A stretch of DNA of 64,000 nucleotides from Mixta sp. Marseille-Q2659 (GTDB taxonomy: Bacteria; Pseudomonadota; Gammaproteobacteria; Enterobacterales; Enterobacteriaceae). Location: assembly GCF_940807255.1 (NCBI RefSeq), contig NZ_CALNWY010000008.1:89069-153068 (forward strand), written 5' to 3'. The notes beneath the pieces were generated by a model that did not search any database, was not told the origin of the DNA, and saw nothing but the letters and a program-made list of their open reading frames with translations. The translations under genes were made by a program, and so were the position numbers. Each line of letters starts with the position of its first letter. Within the stretch, counting starts at the first letter, position 1. This document shows, in pieces, positions 39,161-47,321 of this stretch.

Positions 39161-39178
39161 TCACCAGGGTATTGGTGA
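39161..39178. promoter_or_regulatory. Inverted repeat before the DSD1-like gene
   Basis: TCACCA-GGGTAT-TGGTGA is a perfect six-base inverted repeat centred about 37 bases upstream of the DSD1-like start codon. It has the size of a dimeric repressor site. I do not recognise the regulator. Confidence 0.45.
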
Positions 39179-39206
39179 ACAAACTTGATAGAAAAGGAAG
39201 ATCTGG

Positions 39207-40403
39207 ATGTTCACTTTAACCCATCCGCAGAAAGGCCTGCCCGTAACAGGCAAAGCGTTGCTAAAGGATGTTTCGTTGCCTGCTCTGGTACTGCATCAGA
39301 ATGCGCTGGAGCATAACCTGCACTGGATGCAGTCCTTTGCCGACCGGCACGGCGCCGTTCTGGCGTCACATGGCAAAACCACCATGGCACCTGCACTTTT
39401 CCATCGCCAGATAGCCGCAGGCGCCTGGGGAATTACGCTCGCCAGCGCCGTACAAAGTGCGGCGGCCAGCAACGCGGGCATCAAGCGCATCCTGATGGCT
39501 AACCAGCTGGTGGGACAGGCCAATATGCAGATTGTTGCGGATATGCTGCGCCACGCGGCGCCAGATTTTTACTGTCTGGTCGATAGCGTCGAAAATGTCC
39601 GCCAGCTGGGAAAATTCTTTGCTGAACAAAAGCTGACGTTACAGGTACTGCTTGAGCTGGGCGTGGCGAACGGGCGCTGCGGCTGCCGTAGCGATGAGCA
39701 AGCGGATGCGGTGATCGCCGCGATACAGGCTGAACCCGCATTAAAGCTCTGTGGCGTAGAGGGTTATGAAGGTGTTATTAGCGGAGAGCAGCCGGAGATT
39801 GATCGCTTCATTGCGCGTCTGGTTGCGCTGGCGTTAAGGCTGAAAAACGCGGGCGCCTTTAGCTGCGCGCTACCGCTTATTACCGCGTCCGGCTCCGCCT
39901 GGTACGATCGCGTAGCGGCAGCCTTTTCGCAGTCGGCGGCACAGGATACTTTTCTGCGCGTGCTACGCCCCGGCTGTTATGTGGTTCACGATCACGGCAT
40001 TTATCAACAGGCGCAGCAGGGCGTGCTGGCACGCCAGCCTGAACTGGAAAATGCGTTACGGCCAGCGATGGAAGTATTTGCCTGCGTACAGTCGGTGCCG
40101 GAGCCGGGAAGGGTCATCGTCGCGCTGGGCAAACGCGATATTGCGCATGACGATATGCCGGTGCCTCTGCGCGTCTGGCATGAAGGCGACACGCAGCCGC
40201 GGGCGCTGGATAAGGACTGGCGCGCCATTAAGCTGATGGATCAGCATCTTTTCTTACAGGGGCCAAAGGAACATGCCCTGCAGCCCGGCGACATCATCGC
40301 TTTTGGCGCCTCGCATCCCTGCCTGACTTTCGATAAATGGCGCCATGTCTGTATCGTGGATGAGCAGCTAAGGGTAACCGAGATGTTGGAAACCTGTTTT
40401 TAA
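39207..40403 (+). CDS. DSD1-like PLP enzyme (D-serine dehydratase / amino acid deaminase family)
   Basis: 398-residue enzyme of the fold-type III PLP group with an alanine-racemase-like N-terminal barrel. The PLP lysine is K57 in ASHGKTTMAP. The C-terminal beta domain ends with GASHPCLTFDKWR, where H370 and C372 match the His-x-Cys zinc site of eukaryotic D-serine dehydratases (DSD1). A zinc-dependent D-amino acid deaminase or related D-3-hydroxyamino acid enzyme is the best guess; the substrate is not evident. The gene is inserted between nadC and ampD, which are neighbours in E. coli, and reads away from nadC. It is followed by ampD after 71 bases. Confidence 0.75.
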   Translation: MFTLTHPQKGLPVTGKALLKDVSLPALVLHQNALEHNLHWMQSFADRHGAVLASHGKTTMAPALFHRQIAAGAWGITLASAVQSAAASNAGIKRILMANQLVGQANMQIVADMLRHAAPDFYCLVDSVENVRQLGKFFAEQKLTLQVLLELGVANGRCGCRSDEQADAVIAAIQAEPALKLCGVEGYEGVISGEQPEIDRFIARLVALALRLKNAGAFSCALPLITASGSAWYDRVAAAFSQSAAQDTFLRVLRPGCYVVHDHGIYQQAQQGVLARQPELENALRPAMEVFACVQSVPEPGRVIVALGKRDIAHDDMPVPLRVWHEGDTQPRALDKDWRAIKLMDQHLFLQGPKEHALQPGDIIAFGASHPCLTFDKWRHVCIVDEQLRVTEMLETCF

Positions 40404-40474
40404 CCTTGGCACAAGGAATGTAAAGAGGGCGACAGATTCATGTTACGCTGTGGAAAAAATGAGGAGATCCTGGC

Positions 40475-41047
40475 ATGGAATTAAAAGATGGCTGGCTGTC
40501 AGGTGTTCGCCATGTGCCTTCACCGCATTACAATCTTCGCCCGGAGGAGGAAACTCCCAGCCTGCTGGTGGTACACAATATTAGTTTGCCGCCCGGTGAG
40601 TTTGGCGGCCCCTGGATCGACGCGCTGTTTACCGGCACGCTCGATCCTGGCGCGCATCCTTACTTCGCCGAAATTGCACATCTGCGCGTCGCTGCCCACT
40701 GCTTGATTCGGCGCGATGGTGAAATCGTACAGTATGTTCCTTTTGATAAGCGCGCCTGGCATGCGGGTGTCTCCTGCTGGCAGGGCCGGGAAAACTGCAA
40801 TGATTTTTCCATTGGCATTGAGCTGGAAGGTACCGATACGCTGGCCTATACCGATGCGCAGTATCAGGCCTTACAGGCAGTCACGCGTCAGCTGATGCGC
40901 GCTTATCCAATTACCCCTGCACAGATTACCGGACACAGTGATATTGCGCCGGAACGTAAAACCGATCCTGGCCCGTCATTTGACTGGGCTCGCTTTCTGC
41001 GCGGTCTGCCGGAGGCCGCCAGTTTACATTTACCGGAGCGGAACTGA
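40475..41047 (+). CDS. ampD: 1,6-anhydro-N-acetylmuramyl-L-alanine amidase AmpD
   Basis: Cytosolic zinc amidase that removes the peptide from anhydromuropeptides during cell wall recycling; its loss induces AmpC beta-lactamase where ampR-ampC are present. The 190 residues compare with 183 in E. coli, with a slightly longer C terminus. Zinc ligands are H34 in [23 protein letters not shown] and the H and D of [20 protein letters not shown] near residue 151 and 161. GGAG lies 10 bases upstream. It shares its last base with the ampE start. Confidence 0.97.
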   Translation: MELKDGWLSGVRHVPSPHYNLRPEEETPSLLVVHNISLPPGEFGGPWIDALFTGTLDPGAHPYFAEIAHLRVAAHCLIRRDGEIVQYVPFDKRAWHAGVSCWQGRENCNDFSIGIELEGTDTLAYTDAQYQALQAVTRQLMRAYPITPAQITGHSDIAPERKTDPGPSFDWARFLRGLPEAASLHLPERN

Positions 41048-41901
41048 TGACGCTTTTTTCCTTGTTACTGGTTTTAGGTTGGGAACGCCTGTTTAAAATG
41101 GGCGAACACTGGCAGCTCGATCATCGGCTGGAGCCATTTTTCCGCCGCCGCCGCCATTTTTCCCTGTGGCGTACCGTCGCCATGACGCTGGTGGTGATGC
41201 TACTGGTGTTGGTCATAATCCTGTCGCTGCGCGGATTGTTTTTTGGCCTGGCGCAGCTGCTGTTCTGGATCCTGGTGGGTTTGTTGTGCATTGGCGCAGG
41301 CTCGGTGCGTCTGCATTATCATGCCTATCTGAAGGCGGCCAGCCACGGTGATGCTAATGCCTGTAGCGCGATGGCGGAGGAGCTGACGCTGATTCACGGA
41401 ATGCCGGTAGAATGTAATCAGCAAGAGACGTTAAAGACGCTGCAAAACGCGCTGCTGTGGATCAATTATCGCTATTATCTGGCACCGCTGTTCTGGTTTG
41501 TCGTGGGCGGCCCCTATGGTCCGGTCTTGCTTATCGGCTATGCCTTTTTACGTGCCTGGCAAAGCTGGCTGGCAAGGCACCATACGCCGCTGGAGCGCGC
41601 GCGTTCCGGCATCGATCGGATTTTGCACTGGGTTGACTGGTTGCCGGTACGGCTGGCTGGCGTGGCCTACGCGCTGCTGGGACATGGTGAAAGGGCGCTG
41701 CCCGCCTGGTTTGCCGCATTAAGCGATCTGCGTCGTCCGCAGTATGAGGTGTTAACCCGTCTGGCGCAGTATTCGCTGGAGCGCGATGAGCGGTGGGATA
41801 GCGTGGAAACGCCACGGATAGCCGTGGCGCTCGCCAAAAAAGTCTCGCTGGTTATTGTTGTCGCCGTAGCCCTGTTAACTATTTACGGCACGTTGGTTTA
41901 A
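41047..41901 (+). CDS. ampE: Inner membrane protein AmpE
   Basis: Polytopic membrane protein of unknown mechanism, co-transcribed with ampD and named for ampicillin signalling. The 284-residue length matches the family. Four hydrophobic spans are visible near residues 38-60, 64-85, 140-160 and the C terminus ([20 protein letters not shown]). The start codon overlaps the ampD stop by one base (TGATGA). Its last 27 bases overlap the convergent GH43 gene. Confidence 0.94.
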   Translation: MTLFSLLLVLGWERLFKMGEHWQLDHRLEPFFRRRRHFSLWRTVAMTLVVMLLVLVIILSLRGLFFGLAQLLFWILVGLLCIGAGSVRLHYHAYLKAASHGDANACSAMAEELTLIHGMPVECNQQETLKTLQNALLWINYRYYLAPLFWFVVGGPYGPVLLIGYAFLRAWQSWLARHHTPLERARSGIDRILHWVDWLPVRLAGVAYALLGHGERALPAWFAALSDLRRPQYEVLTRLAQYSLERDERWDSVETPRIAVALAKKVSLVIVVAVALLTIYGTLV

Positions 41902-42849
41902 CTGCGTATCGGCTGGCGGCACGCCGAAATCGGGCATGCCGTTAGCATCCCAGCGAATAGCTTTAATGCGCGTATGGCGATTCGGATCCCACAGCGGATC
42001 GCCTTCAATTTCCGTATAGTTACGCGCGTGATAAACCAACAGATCGTTGCCCGCTTCATCCACCGTAAAGCTGTTGTGACCCGGCCCATACTGACGATTT
42101 TCCCAGCTGGTGGTAAATACCGGGCGGGCAGATTTATTCCAGTGGTTGGGCTGCATCGGATCGTCATCCACGTCGATCCATAACAGTCCCAGACAGTAGT
42201 TCTCGTCGGTGGCGCTGGCGGAATAGCTGACGAATAGCCGGTTGCCGTGACGAATGACCGCTGGACCTTCATTAACGCTAAAGCCCGCGCATTCCCATTC
42301 ATATTCCGGTCGGCTAAGCATGACCGGCTTGCCTTTCAGCGTCCATGGGTTTTCCAGCTCCGCCAGATAAAGGTTTGAGTTGCCGGGAATCGCTGGATCT
42401 TTTTGCGCCCACAGATACCACTGCTTACCCTGATGGCGGAAGGTGGTGGCATCAAGCGCGAAGCTGTCGATCGGGGTCTGAATACGGCCCCGTTCCTGCC
42501 AGTTGCCCGTTAAGGGATCGGCGTCGTCGCAGGTCAGCGCGTACATGCGATGCTGGAACAAACCTTCTTTGATCTCCCGCGTTGGCGCTGCCGCAAAATA
42601 GATCACCCACTGACCATCAATATGGTGAATCTCCGGCGCCCAGATCAGAGCGCTCATCGGGCCGACATCGGGTTTGCGCCAGATCACTGCCGCTTCCGCC
42701 TGCGCCAGGCCGATAATCGTATCGGCGCAGCGCAGTTCAAGACGATCGTATTCAGGAACCGAAGCGATAAAGTAGTAGCGATCCTGATAGCGTAAAATAA
42801 AGGGATCCGCGCGCTGTTCAATTAACGGATTGGGCCACTGAGTCATCAT
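41875..42849 (-). CDS. GH43-family glycoside hydrolase (probable arabinosidase/xylosidase)
   Basis: 324-residue five-bladed beta-propeller glycosidase without a signal peptide, so probably acting on imported oligosaccharides. The GH43 triad is visible: general base D15 in RADPF, the pKa-setting aspartate in SFALDATTF, and the general acid glutamate in SVNEGPAVI near residue 194. It overlaps the stop of the upstream GPH symporter gene by four bases (ATGA), so the pair is an operon for uptake and hydrolysis of a small arabinoside or xyloside. The precise substrate cannot be read from sequence. Its 3-prime end overlaps ampE by 27 bases on the other strand. Confidence 0.85.
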   Translation of the reverse strand: MMTQWPNPLIEQRADPFILRYQDRYYFIASVPEYDRLELRCADTIIGLAQAEAAVIWRKPDVGPMSALIWAPEIHHIDGQWVIYFAAAPTREIKEGLFQHRMYALTCDDADPLTGNWQERGRIQTPIDSFALDATTFRHQGKQWYLWAQKDPAIPGNSNLYLAELENPWTLKGKPVMLSRPEYEWECAGFSVNEGPAVIRHGNRLFVSYSASATDENYCLGLLWIDVDDDPMQPNHWNKSARPVFTTSWENRQYGPGHNSFTVDEAGNDLLVYHARNYTEIEGDPLWDPNRHTRIKAIRWDANGMPDFGVPPADTQLNQRAVNS

Positions 42850-44261
42850 GCCGTTCCTTCTGGTTTAATATCAAAAGAGTTGCCTTCGCGCAGCGCGCTC
42901 AGCTCACGATAATTTTCCCGCCGCTTCGCCAAATCCTGCTGAATGGTTTGCATCAGGTGGCGATCGACTTTCAACAGTCGTACCACGCCAGCGGTAATTA
43001 AATAACCGATGCCGGGAATCACGGTAAACAGCAGCACGATACCGTTCAGGGCGCTGTCGCCTTGCTGTTTCGCGCCGGCATCATAGCCGTAAAACGAGAG
43101 CAGGAAACCGACCATCGCGCCCGCTACCGCCAGGCCGACTTTCAGGAAGAACAGGTTGCCGGAGAAGCTGATGCCGGTAATACGCTTGCCGGTTTTCCAT
43201 TCGCCGTAGTCGTCCACGTCCGCCATCAGCGACCAGTGCAGCGGGGAGGGGATCTGGTGCAGAATATTCAACAGGAAATACATCACGGTCACCAGCACCG
43301 TGGCCTGCGGATTGAGGAAGTAAAAGCCGCAAGAGAAGATAGCCAGCGCGATATTGGTCCAGAAGAAGACCTTCAATTTACACCAGCGATCGGTCAACAC
43401 TTTCGCCAGCGTACTGCCAATCATCATGCCTACCACGCCCAGGCTGATAAACAGCGTGGCGAAATGGGTGGTCTGTCCCATTACCCAGGTTACGTAATAC
43501 ATGGTCGCCGCCATGCGAATAAAGCCGGGGCAGACATTGCAAAAGGTCAGCAGCAGAATGCGCACCCACTGGTCGTTTTTCCATACGTCGCGCAGATCGT
43601 TTTTTAAATCATCATTGCTGGGAACGGCAGGGCGGATACGTTCGCGCACCGTTGCGAAGCAGTAAAGGAACATCAGCAGCCCAATAACTGCCATCACGCC
43701 CATTGCCATCTGGTAGCCGCGCGCACGATCGCCGCCGCCAAACCATTCGGTCATCGGCAACAGCGTCAGCGACAGAATCAGCGTAGCGATGCCAACCATC
43801 ACAAAACGATAAGATTGACAGGAGACGCGCTCGTGCGGATCGTTAGTAATCACGCCACCCAGCGAACAGTAAGGAATATTAATAGCGGTATAGGCCAGCG
43901 ACATCAGGAAGTAGGTTACAAAGGCGTAGATGACTTTGTATTCGTAACTCCAGTTCGGCGTGGTAAACATCAGTACGCTGAATACAACGTAGGGAACCGA
44001 AACCCACAGCAGCCATGGACGGAACCGTCCCCAACGGCTTTGCGTGCGATCGGCAATCGCGCCCATAATGGGATCGGTTACCGCATCCAGTACGCGAACC
44101 GAAAGCAGCAGAACCCCAACCAGCGCCGGAGCCAGGCCAAATACGTCGGTATAGAAGTAGTTAAGGAACAGCATAATGGCGCCGCCAATCATATTACATC
44201 CGGCGTCGCCCATGCCGTAACCCAGCTTTTCTTTAAAGGAAAGCGCAGAGCCTTTCATCAT
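42846..44261 (-). CDS. GPH-family sugar:cation symporter (MelB/XynT-like)
   Basis: 471-residue transporter of the glycoside-pentoside-hexuronide family with 12 predicted transmembrane segments. Typical features are the N-terminal EKLGYGMGDAGCNMIGGAIMLFLNYFYTDVFG, the DAVTDPIMGAIADRTQSRWGRFRPWLL motif after the second helix, and LADVDDYGEWKTGKR-like sequence near residue 360. A GGGAG site precedes the first of two ATG codons. It is co-transcribed with the GH43 gene and probably imports its substrate. No regulator gene lies alongside. This pair sits between ampE and aroP, adjacent genes in E. coli. Confidence 0.85.
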   Translation of the reverse strand: MMKGSALSFKEKLGYGMGDAGCNMIGGAIMLFLNYFYTDVFGLAPALVGVLLLSVRVLDAVTDPIMGAIADRTQSRWGRFRPWLLWVSVPYVVFSVLMFTTPNWSYEYKVIYAFVTYFLMSLAYTAINIPYCSLGGVITNDPHERVSCQSYRFVMVGIATLILSLTLLPMTEWFGGGDRARGYQMAMGVMAVIGLLMFLYCFATVRERIRPAVPSNDDLKNDLRDVWKNDQWVRILLLTFCNVCPGFIRMAATMYYVTWVMGQTTHFATLFISLGVVGMMIGSTLAKVLTDRWCKLKVFFWTNIALAIFSCGFYFLNPQATVLVTVMYFLLNILHQIPSPLHWSLMADVDDYGEWKTGKRITGISFSGNLFFLKVGLAVAGAMVGFLLSFYGYDAGAKQQGDSALNGIVLLFTVIPGIGYLITAGVVRLLKVDRHLMQTIQQDLAKRRENYRELSALREGNSFDIKPEGTA

Positions 44262-44392
44262 CTTATTCTCCCACTGAGCAGTGGAATGATTATTACGGCT
44301 TATCGATCTGCAGTGCTAATACAGGTTGGTCATCCAGATGGACAAAACAACTGCGAAGAAAAAAATGTGAAGAGGATAACTATTACTTAGGG

Positions 44393-44419
44393 AGAAAACC
44401 GGGCGCGTTAACGCCCGGT
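44393..44419 (-). terminator. aroP terminator
   Basis: On the minus strand ACCGGGCG and CGCCCGGT form an eight-base stem followed by TTTTC, seven bases after the aroP stop. Confidence 0.8.
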
Positions 44420-44425
44420 AAGCGG

Positions 44426-45781
44426 TCAGGTACGTTGAGAACGTTTTTTGATAGCGTAGCCGATGGCCAGCACCACCAGCCAGACCGGAATCAGCCAGAC
44501 GGAAATCGCCATACCCGGCGTCATCAGCATAATCACCAGGATCGCGGCCAGAAAGGCCAGGCAGATCCAGTTGCCTGCCGGATAGAGAACCGCGCGGAAA
44601 CGGGTCTGGATGCCCTGATGATCCTTCGCTTTACGGAACTTCAGGTGCGCCAGGCTGATCATCGCCCAGTTAATCACCAGCGCGGAGACCACCAGCGCCA
44701 TCAACAGGCCAAAGGCTTCACCCGGCATCAGGTAGTTAATCAGGACGCAGATAGCGGTCGCCAGCGCTGAGACACCCAGTGCCACATAGGGAACGCCACG
44801 GCGATCGACCTTCAGCAGCGCCTGCGGGCCGCTGCCCTGTTTCGCCAGGCCGTAGAGCATACGGCTGTTGCTGTAAACGCAGCTGTTATACACCGACAGT
44901 GCCGCCGTCAGGAACACTACGTTCAGCACATTCGCCACCAGCGTTTCGCCGAGGTCGTGGAAAATCATCACGAACGGGCTGCTTTCGCCAACCACCTTAA
45001 CCCACGGATAGAGCGACAGCAGCACCGCCAGCGAACCGATATAAAAAATCAGGATGCGCCAGATAACCTGATTGGTGGCGCGCGTGATACTTTTACCCGG
45101 ATCGTCCGCTTCGGCGGCGGTGATACCTACCAGTTCCAGGCCGCCGAAGGAGAACATGATAACCGCCATCGCCATTACCAGGCCGCTAATGCCGTGCGGG
45201 AAAAAGCCGCCCTGCGCCCAGATATTGCTGACCGAAGCTTCCGGGCCGCCGTGACCGCTCAGCAGCAGCCAGCCGCCAAACACAATCATGCCGACCACCG
45301 CGATAACTTTTATAATCGCGAACCAGAACTCCATCTCGCCATAGACTTTAACGTTGGTCAGGTTGATGGCGTTAATCAGTACGAAAAATAGCGCGGCGGT
45401 GGCCCATGAAGGGAACTCCGGCCACCAGACCTGCACATATTTGCCGACGGCAGTAAGCTCCGCCATTGCTACCAGCACGTAGAGAACCCAATAGTTCCAG
45501 CCGGAGGCGAAACCGGCAAAATTGCCCCAGTATTTATAGGCAAAGTGGCTGAACGATCCGGCGACCGGCTCCTCTACCACCATTTCGCCCAGCTGACGCA
45601 TAATCAGAAAAGCGATAAAGCCGCCGATAGCATAACCCAGCAATACCGAAGGGCCGGCCATCTGTATGGTTTGTCCAATTCCCAGAAACAGGCCGGTGCC
45701 GACGGCGCCGCCTAATGCAATCAACTGAATATGGCGGTTTTTTAAGCCGCGCTTCAGCGTCTCGCCCTGCTGTTGTTCCAT
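44426..45781 (-). CDS. aroP: Aromatic amino acid permease AroP
   Basis: Inner-membrane APC-family proton symporter for phenylalanine, tyrosine and tryptophan. I start it at MEQQQGETLKRGLKNRHIQLIALGGAVGTGLFLG (451 residues; 457 in E. coli); the open frame continues 62 codons upstream but has no family homology and runs over the TyrR boxes. Twelve hydrophobic helices follow, with the GxG motif GGAVGTGLFLGIG and the EPVAGSFSHFAYKY loop. Tandem TyrR boxes upstream fit TyrR repression. Confidence 0.95.
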   Translation of the reverse strand: MEQQQGETLKRGLKNRHIQLIALGGAVGTGLFLGIGQTIQMAGPSVLLGYAIGGFIAFLIMRQLGEMVVEEPVAGSFSHFAYKYWGNFAGFASGWNYWVLYVLVAMAELTAVGKYVQVWWPEFPSWATAALFFVLINAINLTNVKVYGEMEFWFAIIKVIAVVGMIVFGGWLLLSGHGGPEASVSNIWAQGGFFPHGISGLVMAMAVIMFSFGGLELVGITAAEADDPGKSITRATNQVIWRILIFYIGSLAVLLSLYPWVKVVGESSPFVMIFHDLGETLVANVLNVVFLTAALSVYNSCVYSNSRMLYGLAKQGSGPQALLKVDRRGVPYVALGVSALATAICVLINYLMPGEAFGLLMALVVSALVINWAMISLAHLKFRKAKDHQGIQTRFRAVLYPAGNWICLAFLAAILVIMLMTPGMAISVWLIPVWLVVLAIGYAIKKRSQRT

Positions 45782-45854
45782 AAAAACCCTCGAGTTAGTT
45801 CTTTCGCCTTCCCTGAAGAGTTGGCGCAATAGTGCTGCGAACGGGCGGTACGCT

Positions 45855-45895
45855 TGTCTGTGTGCCGTTACGCTTGCTGTATTGATTATTTTACA
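45855..45895. promoter_or_regulatory. Tandem TyrR boxes upstream of aroP
   Basis: A strong box TGTATT-N6-TTTACA (45878-45895) and a weak box TGTCTG-N6-GTTACG (45855-45872) are separated by five bases. Each keeps the invariant G-N14-C spacing of the consensus TGTAAA-N6-TTTACA. The strong-weak pair with five-base gap is the known arrangement of TyrR-repressed aroP. Confidence 0.75.
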
Positions 45896-46226
45896 CTTAG
45901 GGCCGCTGCAAATTAGGCGCAACGCTACCCTGACGCCAAGAATAGTGGTAAGCGCAGACGAATGCACCTGCTTTCTCCGCCAGGCTACAGCAGCGCTTAA
46001 AAAACGCTGACGCCGTCACGCCAATTTTCTTTTTTGTGCCATGTAATTCGAATAAAGACGAATAGGTTTCCCTTATGGCGTAAAGTGAGATGCCGGTCTA
46101 ACCTCGTGTAAGACTTAATGAAAATTGGCGGCTAAAATTCACGTTTATCCCGAAATAGCGCATTTTCATAGTTATTTTGGGGTATTTCTGGCCGTAAAAC
46201 GCAGGGAGGTTCTGGCGAATGCCATA
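45896..46226. other. aroP-pdhR divergent intergenic region
   Basis: No gene is evident in about 330 bases between the aroP TyrR boxes and the pdhR promoter. The stretch 46030-46200 has mixed composition with no clear repeats, and presumably carries aroP promoter elements on the minus strand that I could not define. Confidence 0.6.
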
Positions 46227-46255
46227 TAGACACAAGGTGAATACTTTGTTACTTT
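46227..46255 (+). promoter_or_regulatory. Candidate pdh operon promoter
   Basis: TAGACA (46227-46232) and TACTTT (46250-46255) are spaced by 17 bases. A start near 46262 would place the PdhR box at about +11 to +27, as described for E. coli. Confidence 0.55.
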
Positions 46256-46271
46256 AACGTCACTTTTTTTA

Positions 46272-46288
46272 AATTGGTATTACCAATT
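46272..46288. promoter_or_regulatory. PdhR operator
   Basis: AATTGGT-ATT-ACCAATT is a perfect inverted repeat matching the PdhR consensus AATTGGTNNNACCAATT. It lies 30 bases upstream of pdhR and should give pyruvate-relieved autorepression of pdhR-aceEF. Confidence 0.93.
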
Positions 46289-46317
46289 TACTTCGGCGCC
46301 TGGCAGAAGAAGGGACA

Positions 46318-47082
46318 ATGGCCTACAGCAAGATTCGCCAACCAAAGCTCTCCGATGCAATTGAGCAGCAGCTTGAGTCTCTGATTATGGAGGGCACGCT
46401 GCGTCCGGGTGAAAAGCTTCTCCCGGAGCGTGAACTCGCTAAGCAGTTTGATGTTTCTCGCCCCTCTTTGCGCGAAGCCATTCAGCGTCTGGAAGCGAAA
46501 GGGCTGCTGCTACGTCGTCAGGGCGGCGGCACCTTTGTCCAGAAAAGCCTCTGGCAGAGTCTGAGCGATCCTCTGGTGGCGTTACTCGCCGACCATCCCG
46601 AATCCCAGTTTGACCTGTTGGAAACCCGCCATGCGCTTGAAGGTATTGCTGCTTATTATGCCGCGCTGCGCGGAACCGAAGAGGATTTGCAGCGCATACG
46701 CGACTGCCATCTGGCGATTCAGCATGCGCAGCAGAGTGGCGATCTTGATGCCGAAGCGGATGCGGTTATGCAGTATCAGATTGCCGTAACAGAGGCGGCG
46801 CATAATGTGGTGCTGCTGCATTTGCTGCGATCCATGGGGCCGATGCTGGAACAGAACGTTCGACAAAATTTTGAATTGCTTTACTCACGCCGGGAAATGC
46901 TGGCACAGGTGAGCAGTCATCGCGCCAGTATTTTTGAGGCGATTGTTGCCCGCGAACCGGAAAAGGCGCGCGAAGCTTCACACCGTCATCTGGCGTTTAT
47001 TGAGGAGATATTGCTGGACAGAAGTCGGGAGCAGACGCGTCGTGAACGCTCCCTGCGTCGTTTACAGCAACGTAAGGAATAA
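46318..47082 (+). CDS. pdhR: Pyruvate dehydrogenase complex repressor PdhR
   Basis: GntR-family (FadR subfamily) regulator that senses pyruvate. The 254 residues equal E. coli. The N-terminal winged helix has [37 protein letters not shown] (about residues 25-61); the C-terminal all-helical FCD domain contains metal or effector ligands around [13 protein letters not shown] and [13 protein letters not shown]. It is the first gene of the pdh operon, with its operator directly upstream; aceE follows after 239 bases. Confidence 0.97.
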   Translation: MAYSKIRQPKLSDAIEQQLESLIMEGTLRPGEKLLPERELAKQFDVSRPSLREAIQRLEAKGLLLRRQGGGTFVQKSLWQSLSDPLVALLADHPESQFDLLETRHALEGIAAYYAALRGTEEDLQRIRDCHLAIQHAQQSGDLDAEADAVMQYQIAVTEAAHNVVLLHLLRSMGPMLEQNVRQNFELLYSRREMLAQVSSHRASIFEAIVAREPEKAREASHRHLAFIEEILLDRSREQTRRERSLRRLQQRKE

Positions 47083-47230
47083 CGCGTAAACTTATAACCA
47101 TAACTTTTGTGTGGTGATCGGTTGCGCGTCACCGGTAGCGCGGCGGTTCCGCATTAGCGGACAGCGGCGGTATGGAAGGCGCGACAGTCGGCGGCATACA
47201 GAAGAAGAGATACGCGGCAACTAACGACGG

Positions 47231-47278
47231 GCCTGTCTCCTTGCATTTTGCAATGAAACAGAATGCAGGGAGACAGGC
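47231..47278 (+). other. Large stem-loop between pdhR and aceE
   Basis: GCCTGTCTCC and TGCATT in the left arm pair with AATGCA and GGAGACAGGC in the right arm: 17 pairs including one G-U, with a 14-base loop. No T run follows, so it is not a plain terminator. It begins 148 bases after pdhR and ends 43 bases before aceE; RNA processing, stability or an internal start are possible roles. Confidence 0.75.
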
Positions 47279-47321
47279 TCCAGACAATTCAACGTATTAG
47301 ACACAGATAAGGAATACCCCC

